NCBI GenBank assembly: GCA_947589125.1
Contig: CANPZZ010000004.1
Span: 1-46,501, forward strand
Reading direction: 5' to 3'
From: an uncultured Lachnospiraceae bacterium
GTDB taxonomy: Bacteria > Bacillota > Clostridia > Lachnospirales > Lachnospiraceae
DNA: 46,501 bases
Shown here: positions 8,873-14,522 of the stretch, one piece after another
Numbering within the stretch: position 1 is the first letter of the stretch
Layout of the letters: each line of letters opens with the position of its first letter
Program-made: the position numbers and the translations under genes
Notes under the pieces: model-generated
The model's database searches: none
What the model was told of the DNA's origin: nothing
What the model saw: the letters and a program-made list of their open reading frames with translations, nothing else

Positions 8873-10084
8873 CTATCTCAGACTGTATTCCTGGCATTTC
8901 CGCAGCGCCGGTTCCGCTTCGGCAATGCCGTTGTCTCTGGCCATCCGGTAACAGTTCGCCGCCTGCACGTATTCGCCGCGGCCCTCATGCAGTTTCCCAA
9001 GACAGTACGACGCCTCCGGGATCGCGTTCTCGCCGAACGCGATCTTGCGGTATGTCTGGATCGCCTTCTCCGGGCTCGACTGCTCCAGCATACGCGCGTA
9101 ATTATACAGCGCCGGCGCGTAGCCGCTTTCCGACGCCTTGCTGAAATACCGCAGCGCCTCCGAGTCGTCCGTATCTACGGAAATCCCGTTCTTATAGTAA
9201 TATCCGATCGCGTTAAGCGCCGGCGGATACGGGTCCGCCTCACGGTAAAGCTCCATCGCTTTCTTGTAATCCCGCTTTTCCTCCGCGAGATTGCCCAGAC
9301 GGAACGCCGCGGGCTTGAAATTCAGGGCGCGCGCTTTCTCATACAGCTCCTGCGCTTTCTCATACAGAATCGCCTGCATCTCTTCTATCCCGCTTACATG
9401 CTCTTTGATCTCAATGCCATAATCCGCCATTCTCGTCACATCGGCGCCGCACCGCTCGTACACATCCGCCAGATTATAGAGCGCCGCCGGACTGCCTTTC
9501 TCCGCCGCGCGCCTGTACCACACAAACGCCTGCTGCTGGTGTACGCCCTCATCCGTACCAAGCTCATAACGGAGACCGAGGTCGTTCATCGCCTGCACAT
9601 TTCCTTCCTCGGCCGCCTTCCGGAGCTGTTCGTTCGTCAGATCTCCGTGGGACGGCGTGCTCTTCAGGAAGGAAACCAGCTTTTCGATCGTCTTATCAAA
9701 ATACTCATGATTCTCATGCACGCCGTTCAGCTTTGTGATCGGCGCGATATCCGCCGGAAGATTGCTCGGGAATTCAAAGTTCTTCATCATGAACGGAATC
9801 ACGTTCTTATGATACTCCAGCGAATGGGCAATCTCCCTCCGCACCCAGTCGTCCTCGGATACACAGCGGTCGAGCCCTCTCGGCGGCAAAACGACCACTA
9901 CGTCGACGCTCTGGTCTATGTAATCATACAGCGCCTCGTCAAACCGTCCCTCCTTCAAGGCTTCCACGTCCAGAAAAACCTTATAGCCGATCTTTTCAAG
10001 CCTTTCTTCGATCAGACGGGACAGATTCTCCCCTCCGTCCCTTCTGTAACTGATAAATACCTGATAAGGATCTGACGAAACCAT
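8873..10084 (-). CDS. TIR domain protein with Sel1-like repeats
   Basis: The protein has 403 residues from the chosen start. TIR features are VFISYRRDGGENL (10-22), YKVFLDVEAL (34-43), DVVVVLPP (61-68) and DDWVRREIAHSLEYHKNVIP (78-97). The glutamate in WVRREI (Glu84) aligns by eye with the catalytic glutamate of the NADase SARM1, whose motif reads DWVHKEI. Residues from about 150 to the end form Sel1/TPR-like helical repeats (AAEEGNVQAMNDLGLRYE, AAEKGSPAALYNLADVYE, ASESGYAPALYNYARMLE), a typical protein-binding or sensing array. The frame is open to 10159, but the ATG at 10084 is preferred because AGGTGAAGG precedes it at good distance. That puts the start 7 bases after the patatin stop. The expected chemistry is NAD cleavage giving ADP-ribose or a cyclic derivative; this is family inference. 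Confidence 0.88.
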   Translation of the reverse strand: MVSSDPYQVFISYRRDGGENLSRLIEERLEKIGYKVFLDVEALKEGRFDEALYDYIDQSVDVVVVLPPRGLDRCVSEDDWVRREIAHSLEYHKNVIPFMMKNFEFPSNLPADIAPITKLNGVHENHEYFDKTIEKLVSFLKSTPSHGDLTNEQLRKAAEEGNVQAMNDLGLRYELGTDEGVHQQQAFVWYRRAAEKGSPAALYNLADVYERCGADVTRMADYGIEIKEHVSGIEEMQAILYEKAQELYEKARALNFKPAAFRLGNLAEEKRDYKKAMELYREADPYPPALNAIGYYYKNGISVDTDDSEALRYFSKASESGYAPALYNYARMLEQSSPEKAIQTYRKIAFGENAIPEASYCLGKLHEGRGEYVQAANCYRMARDNGIAEAEPALRKCQEYSLR

Positions 10085-10091
10085 ATGCCCT

Positions 10092-10946
10092 TCACCTGCC
10101 TTCTTCTGTATTCTGAATAAATGCCGGGATCTGCTCCGCGGCTTTATAGGCATCCTCATAGAGCTTCTGAAGGATCGCCTTATCTTTCGTCAGCGTTTTC
10201 ATTCCATAGATCGACTCCGGCGCTATGATAAGCGCTTTCCCCTCTTTCACGTACTGCATAAGCTCCAGCAGCTGCCGCTGGTACAGCATCGCCTGTCTGC
10301 GCACGCCGTCCACCATCGCCGGAAATTCGCGCCGGATCAGATTGGAAACAAACTTCCTTGACTCTGTGCCTTCCTCCAGTACCGGCGGCTTGGTCAGAAT
10401 CACAACAACGCGGCTGCAGCCGTCCGCGAACGCTTTCTTAAAGGGAATCGGATCGCTGACGCCTCCGTCATAATACGGCTCCCCGCCGATAACGTAGGGC
10501 CGGTTTACGATCGGAATACTGCAGGACGCTTTCAGGATATCATAATGATCCTGGGAGAGATCGTCTTTTGTAAAATAGACCGGTTTGCATGTACTTGCGG
10601 ACGTCGCGACCACATAAAGGCGCATGTCCGACGCCGCAACAGCCGGATAATCAAGCGGCCGCTCCCCGTCCTTCCGATACAGCGTTCCGTAAATATAATC
10701 CATATCCAGATAGGAACGTTTTCGGAAAAAATTGCCAAAGCCCATGTATTCCTTACGGAAGGAATAATCAATAAAATAATCATAATTCCTTCCGCGCTGC
10801 CCGGCCGCATAAGAAACAATATTGGCGCTTCCCGCGGAAACGCCGATCCCGTACTCGAACCGGATCCCGTGATCCATGCAGTAATCCGTCACACCTGCCC
10901 CGAAAATACCTCTCAGGCCGCCGCCGACATCCACCAAACCAATCAT
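10092..10946 (-). CDS. Patatin-like phospholipase
   Basis: This 284-residue protein is a complete patatin-family lipase. The oxyanion loop is GGGLRG at 8-13, the nucleophile elbow is GVSAGS at 35-40 with Ser37, and the catalytic aspartate is in DGG at 160-162. These three elements make the Ser-Asp dyad of phospholipase A enzymes. The N-terminal fold (MIGLVDVGGG) and lack of a signal peptide match the cytoplasmic patatin family found in many Firmicutes. It is the first gene of the minus-strand operon that continues with TIR-Sel1, STAND and RyR genes. A similar lipase is the effector of some CBASS antiphage systems, where it degrades the host membrane once activated by a nucleotide. A role as an effector here is inference from the company it keeps. 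Confidence 0.92.
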   Translation of the reverse strand: MIGLVDVGGGLRGIFGAGVTDYCMDHGIRFEYGIGVSAGSANIVSYAAGQRGRNYDYFIDYSFRKEYMGFGNFFRKRSYLDMDYIYGTLYRKDGERPLDYPAVAASDMRLYVVATSASTCKPVYFTKDDLSQDHYDILKASCSIPIVNRPYVIGGEPYYDGGVSDPIPFKKAFADGCSRVVVILTKPPVLEEGTESRKFVSNLIRREFPAMVDGVRRQAMLYQRQLLELMQYVKEGKALIIAPESIYGMKTLTKDKAILQKLYEDAYKAAEQIPAFIQNTEEGR

Positions 10947-10975
10947 ACTTTTTTACCCATCCTTTCCTGCAGATA

Positions 10976-10981
10976 ATTATA
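10976..10981 (-). promoter_or_regulatory. Candidate -10 element of the patatin-TIR-STAND-RyR operon
   Basis: A TATAAT on the minus strand lies 30 bases before the patatin start codon. No good -35 hexamer is found 16-18 bases upstream, which suggests low basal activity or a need for an activator. An AGGAAAGG ribosome binding region lies between this element and the ATG. Confidence 0.5.
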
Positions 10982-11023
10982 CTACCTTCCATCAAAAATG
11001 TATAGTTTGATTTCGACATTTTC

Positions 11024-11052
11024 TTGAAATACGGTCATTTTTATAATATAAT
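11024..11052 (+). promoter_or_regulatory. Strong sigma-A type promoter of the divergent RyR gene
   Basis: TTGAAA at 11024-11029, a 17-base spacer, and TATAAT at 11047-11052 make a near-consensus promoter for the plus-strand gene that starts at 11153. It shares the divergent intergenic region with the operon promoter on the other strand. The -10 element is perfect, in contrast to the weak signal driving the effector operon. Confidence 0.75.
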
Positions 11053-11152
11053 CAGTAAGAAATAAAAGGCTCTGGTGTGCGGAAGCCGATGCTCTCCGCC
11101 TGTAACAGCTTCATCATATCCGGGCCAAATATATAAGATCGGAAGAGATGTC

Positions 11153-12535
11153 ATGAAAAAGAATGTTCTGAAGAAAACTGCCAAACTTATAAAAGAAATC
11201 TGGATGATACTGCCCTTCTTTCTGGCGTTATATTGTTATTACCCTGTATTCCTGACGCAGGCAAACCGCCGGTACCCGCTTTTGGACGCCATATACGAAG
11301 CGCTCAGGATCTATCGGGGATTCACCTCAAGCGGCGTGGAAGTCGGCGCACTGCTGGAGATCGCCAGGTATATGGCCCTGGCTGCCGTTGTACGCATTCT
11401 GATCGCGCTGTTCAGCAAGGCGGAGGATCTTATCAACTGGCTGAAGCTGCGTACCACACGATCCACTGTGGTATACGGAGATTCAGAATACGCGGGCTAC
11501 CTTTTCGAGAGCCTTCCTCCCTCGCAGCGGATCCGGGGCGGGAAACGGTTCATCGCGGGTGCGTCCCGTTACCTGCTGATGTTTTCAGAAGATGAGAAAA
11601 ACATCGCCTTTTTTCATGCGCATTACCGACAGATAAAGGATCAGAACGTGTATATCATGCTCAACGGTGTCTCCGGACAGAATATCGATAATCCCCGGAT
11701 TACGGCCTTCAGCATCGCGGAGAACTGCGCGCGCTGGTATTGGAGAACATATCCGGTACTCGCGAATGAGAAGATCGCGGTCATCGGATTCGGCGACATC
11801 GGCTCTAATCTGCTTCTCTACGGGCTCCAGGTCAATCTGATCGACCCTGCCCAGCATATGGAATACCATATTTTCGGGGACAGCGGCGAATTTCGGAAGG
11901 AGCATATCGAGCTCGACAAAATGGCGCCTGATGAGATCTTCTTTCATGAAAGCGGCGTCCCGGACTATGCGCACATGGCCGAATACGACAGGATCATCCT
12001 GTGCGGAGACGGCGACGCGAACCGGAATATACGTACGCTCAGCAAACTGCTCGCCGCGCTGCCGCAGACACAGCAGGTCTATGTCTATGCGCCGGACGGC
12101 GATATCATTTCCAGCCTGTTCGGGGCAGACCGGGTGACCTGCTTCGGATCTGCCTGCGAAATCGCGACCATCGACATGATCCTGAATCAGAAGTCCATGG
12201 AAGCGGCCCGCATGCAGCACGAATACTATACGGCCAGATACGGCGGCCTGCCGTGGGAGAAGCTTGACAGCTTCACCCGGTACTCCAACATCAGCTCGTC
12301 GGACTACATGTACGTGACGGACCGTTTGCTCGCGGAAGGCGTACCGGTAGAAACGCTGGCGGAATTAGAGCATATCCGGTGGTGCCGCTTCTACTATCTG
12401 CACAACTGGAAATATGCGCCGGAGACAGACGCGGCCAGGCGCCTGCATCGCTGCCTGGTTCCGTTCGCCGAGCTGAGCGAAGAGGATAAGAAAAAGGACA
12501 TCGAAGCCATCCAGTCCAAGAAACTCCAGAAATAA
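11153..12535 (+). CDS. Second membrane/Rossmann/RyR-domain protein
   Basis: This protein has 460 residues from the chosen ATG. Two membrane segments lie at about 15-37 and 63-85. A Rossmann-like part follows: STVVYGDSEYAGYLF near 105, then EKIAVIGFGDIGSNLL near 205, with a GxGxxG-like nucleotide-binding turn. Residues 402-450 form an RyR domain: LAELEHIRWCRFYYLHNW, HRCLVPFAELSEEDKKKD. Its C-terminus aligns well with that of the 595-residue operon protein (shared LEHxRW, LVPF and acidic-lysine motifs), while the N-terminal halves have diverged. The frame is open from 11075, but GGAAGAG seven bases before the ATG at 11153 supports this start. It is divergently transcribed from the patatin operon. 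A paired sensor or regulator role is inference. Confidence 0.8.
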   Translation: MKKNVLKKTAKLIKEIWMILPFFLALYCYYPVFLTQANRRYPLLDAIYEALRIYRGFTSSGVEVGALLEIARYMALAAVVRILIALFSKAEDLINWLKLRTTRSTVVYGDSEYAGYLFESLPPSQRIRGGKRFIAGASRYLLMFSEDEKNIAFFHAHYRQIKDQNVYIMLNGVSGQNIDNPRITAFSIAENCARWYWRTYPVLANEKIAVIGFGDIGSNLLLYGLQVNLIDPAQHMEYHIFGDSGEFRKEHIELDKMAPDEIFFHESGVPDYAHMAEYDRIILCGDGDANRNIRTLSKLLAALPQTQQVYVYAPDGDIISSLFGADRVTCFGSACEIATIDMILNQKSMEAARMQHEYYTARYGGLPWEKLDSFTRYSNISSSDYMYVTDRLLAEGVPVETLAELEHIRWCRFYYLHNWKYAPETDAARRLHRCLVPFAELSEEDKKKDIEAIQSKKLQK

Positions 12536-12649
12536 CCCGGAAACCCTTAATAACAAAGTCGGGGATGATTTTCCCGGGGCGACGGCCAGGCAGTGCTCAT
12601 CCGAAAACGCAAGGAATGGATACACTCTTGTGCCGAAAGGTGAAAAATC

Positions 12650-13369
12650 ATGGGAACGATCATTAACGTAGCCGCCGTGATCGCCGGCGGCATTTTAGGA
12701 AAATTTCTCAACGCAGGAGCGGTTAAAAAATACGAGGATTCTCTGATGCACGCCCTGGGGCTCTGCACGCTGTTTATCGGCATCGGCGGCGTACTCTCCC
12801 GGATGCTTACATACACCGACGGCGCCTTCGGGACCCGCGGAACGATGCTGATCATTTTCTCTATGGTGCTGGGGACGCTTGCGGGGGAACTGCTCCGCAT
12901 CGAAGATCATCTGGCAAGCCTTGGCGAGCGCATCAAGAAAGCGGTCGGCGCAGCCAGGGACACCCGGTTCGTAGACAGTTTTATGGCCAATACCCTGGTC
13001 ATCTGCATCGGCGCGATGGCGATCATCGGTTCGCTTGAGGACGGCCTGACCGGCGATTTCTCCATGCTGACGGCGAAAGCAGCCTTAGACTGCGTGATCA
13101 CGCTGATCTTCGTCTCCACCATGGGAATCGGCGCGGCCTTCGCCGCCATCCCGCTGGGGATCTATCAGGGAAGCATTACGCTGCTCGCCCATGTGATCTC
13201 GCCGTTTCTCACGGAAGCGCTGATCGGAGATCTCTCCCTGATCGGCTCCGTGCTGATCACCGGCGTAGGCATTAATCTGATCTTCCAGAAAGGAATCCGG
13301 CTGGCGAATATGCTGCCCGCCATTCTCGGCCCGGTGATCTACCATCTGATCATTCTGCCGTTATTGTGA
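12650..13369 (+). CDS. DUF554 family membrane protein
   Basis: This 239-residue integral membrane protein has about seven hydrophobic helices. It starts MGTIINVAAVIAGGILGKFL and carries GLCTLFIGIGGVL and MVLGTLAGELLRIEDHL, the hallmarks of the YdfK/DUF554 family. A second half with similar small-residue-rich helices (FVSTMGIGAAFAAIPLGIYQ) follows, consistent with an internal repeat. The molecular function is unknown; a transporter role is often supposed. It lies 114 bases after the RyR gene on the same strand and could be cotranscribed with it, but nothing else links them. AAAGGTG precedes the ATG by 8 bases. The gene converges with the zeta-like kinase on the other strand. Confidence 0.88.
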   Translation: MGTIINVAAVIAGGILGKFLNAGAVKKYEDSLMHALGLCTLFIGIGGVLSRMLTYTDGAFGTRGTMLIIFSMVLGTLAGELLRIEDHLASLGERIKKAVGAARDTRFVDSFMANTLVICIGAMAIIGSLEDGLTGDFSMLTAKAALDCVITLIFVSTMGIGAAFAAIPLGIYQGSITLLAHVISPFLTEALIGDLSLIGSVLITGVGINLIFQKGIRLANMLPAILGPVIYHLIILPLL

Positions 13370-13383
13370 TACGAACGGCCGCG

Positions 13384-13439
13384 CCGCGGCCCGGCCATTC
13401 GAGTTCATTTCTGTTCCGCGGCCCGGTCATTCAAGTCCG
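13384..13439. repeat. Imperfect 23-bp direct repeat at the end of the kinase gene
   Basis: CCGCGGCCCGG followed by CATTC and a purine-rich end occurs at 13384-13406 and again at 13417-13439, with three mismatches. The second copy covers the last codons and stop of the kinase gene, so the first copy looks like a duplicated gene end. The very GC-rich palindromic core might also act as a terminator between the convergent genes, although no T-run is present. Confidence 0.55.
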
Positions 13440-13990
13440 CGGCCGGTCAGCTTCGCGATATCCTCTTTGCTCCAGAATTCATTTTCCCAGTAAAAATATT
13501 CACTCTTTCTCTTCTTGAAGATCCGGAACGGAATGTCGGTATTATCGTAAATATGGCAGATATCGCATATCTCCAGGAGCTCCGGGATCAGGCCAAGCGC
13601 TCGGACATACCGTTCTTTGATCTTGTCCACGGGAACGCTGTGCCCGCCGGAGGCGAACCTGCGCATCACGCGATGAACGTTGATATTCACATCCGAAGTC
13701 AGCACATAGATACACCGGATAAAATATCCCTGCTCCCTCGCCCTGCGCAGAAGATTAATGTTGCGGTGCGTGGACATTACTGTCTCAAATGTAAAACTCT
13801 TATGAATATCCAGCGCGTATTCGCGCATATCCTCCGCAAGCTCGGCGGCCTCCAGATCTGTGCACGCCGTCGCCCGCTTGATGTCGTCCGCGTTGATGTA
13901 GGGCCTGATGATCTTCGCCGCCTTTGTGACCGTGCTTTTGCCGCTGCCGTTCGGCCCCGCAAAGACGATGATCTCAGGTTTCCTCTCCAT
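13427..13990 (-). CDS. Zeta-toxin-like P-loop kinase
   Basis: This 187-residue protein has VFAGPNGSGKST (Walker A) at residues 9-20 and the DDIKRA and FTFETVMST stretches typical of zeta-toxin/AAA_33 kinases. The conserved Glu and Thr after the P-loop are at FTFETVMS near 67. A lid arginine pair sits in HRVMRRFASGGHSVP. Zeta toxins phosphorylate UDP-N-acetylglucosamine and block cell wall synthesis; chromosomal relatives may have other small-molecule targets. The upstream gene overlaps it by 17 bases and may encode an antitoxin, giving an antitoxin-first order. GGAGG lies 7 bases before the ATG. A decayed relative occurs at 4638-4797. Kinase fold is firm, toxicity is inference. Confidence 0.82.
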   Translation of the reverse strand: MERKPEIIVFAGPNGSGKSTVTKAAKIIRPYINADDIKRATACTDLEAAELAEDMREYALDIHKSFTFETVMSTHRNINLLRRAREQGYFIRCIYVLTSDVNINVHRVMRRFASGGHSVPVDKIKERYVRALGLIPELLEICDICHIYDNTDIPFRIFKKRKSEYFYWENEFWSKEDIAKLTGRGLE

Positions 13991-14264
13991 ATACTCGCCT
14001 CCCGTCCGGATATTCTATATAGGACGCCTTTTTCTCATAGTCATAGCCTGTGACCGGCAGCCCCTGGCTCCGGTTCGTCTCGTTCTCCTGCCGGATCACC
14101 TCGCGGAAACGGCGGACGAACTCGTCGTCGGCGACGCCGCAGGTAGAATCCAGTTCATTGGGCGCGGGCAGATTATTCTCCTGCTCTCTCAGCGCCTCGT
14201 AAAAACCCTTAAGGATACTTTCCTTCGCTTCCTGGCCTTTATCCGGGTCGTTCTGATGATCCAT
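13974..14264 (-). CDS. Small acidic protein, possible antitoxin of the kinase
   Basis: The product has 96 residues and is hydrophilic and acidic, with repeated Glu/Asp/Asn. It starts MDHQNDPDKGQEAKESILKG and contains a predicted helix ILKGFYEALREQENN and a basic C-terminal end. I do not recognise a named family. Its stop lies 17 bases inside the downstream kinase gene, so the two are translationally coupled, as in toxin-antitoxin pairs. The frame is open to an ATG at 14306, but that codon overlaps a TATAAT at 14305-14310. The ATG at 14264 has AAGGGGA eight bases upstream, so it is chosen. No DNA-binding motif is obvious. Confidence 0.65.
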   Translation of the reverse strand: MDHQNDPDKGQEAKESILKGFYEALREQENNLPAPNELDSTCGVADDEFVRRFREVIRQENETNRSQGLPVTGYDYEKKASYIEYPDGRRVYGEET

Positions 14265-14304
14265 GTGCACATCCCCTTCCCATGAAAATACTTCCGTAAT
14301 TTTC

Positions 14305-14310
14305 ATTATA
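14305..14310 (-). promoter_or_regulatory. -10 element before the kinase operon
   Basis: A TATAAT on the minus strand lies 41 bases before the preferred ATG at 14264. The 17-base upstream hexamer is TTTCAT, a poor -35. Its overlap with the earlier ATG argues that the longer reading frame is not used. Confidence 0.5.
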
Positions 14311-14373
14311 TCTCTTTTTTCTTTCCAATGAAAGCATATTGTGTCTTTATTTTCGCTTACCGCCGTAATACAG

Positions 14374-14490
14374 ACAGGGTGTCACTGGCACTCTGTTCGC
14401 ACGGAAATACGTGCAGAGTGTCACCATTACTCTGTTCGCATAAGAATACGAGCAGTGCGTAGCAGGCACTCTGCTCGCATAGAAATAAAA
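14374..14490 (+). repeat. 39-bp hairpin repeat array A (three units)
   Basis: Three head-to-tail units of exactly 39 bases lie at 14374-14412, 14413-14451 and 14452-14490. Each has a stem-loop (in unit 2, GCAGAGTG with a weaker TACTCTGT arm) followed by a linker of the type TCGCATGGAAATACGA. Related units occur at five other places in the window. The array lies between the kinase operon and the hydratase terminator and carries no gene; a 62-residue reverse frame here is only the translation of the 13-codon repeats. Confidence 0.85.
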
Positions 14491-14522
14491 AGCAGGCCGG
14501 AAGTTGTATCATACTTCCGGCC
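14483..14522 (-). terminator. Intrinsic terminator overlapping the hydratase stop codon
   Basis: On the minus strand GGCCGGAAGT pairs with ACTTCCGGCC around a short loop, followed by TGCTTTTTATTT. The left arm contains the last codons of the hydratase gene and the loop contains part of its stop codon, so translation termination and transcription termination are physically superimposed. Confidence 0.85.

Noticed and set aside
8873-10159. Longer TIR protein starting at 10159.
   Set aside because: The extra 25 residues lie inside the patatin coding region, are basic and unlike TIR N-termini, and the ATG at 10084 has the better ribosome binding site.
11136-11147. AGATCGGAAGAG, identical to the first 12 bases of a common sequencing adapter.
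   Set aside because: The next base differs, the flanking sequence is continuous with a working ribosome binding site and start codon, and one 12-base match is weak evidence for a misassembly. Raw reads would settle it.
14374-14490. Possible CRISPR array because of regular 39-base spacing.
   Set aside because: The units are contiguous with no spacers, diverge from each other, and no cas gene is present.
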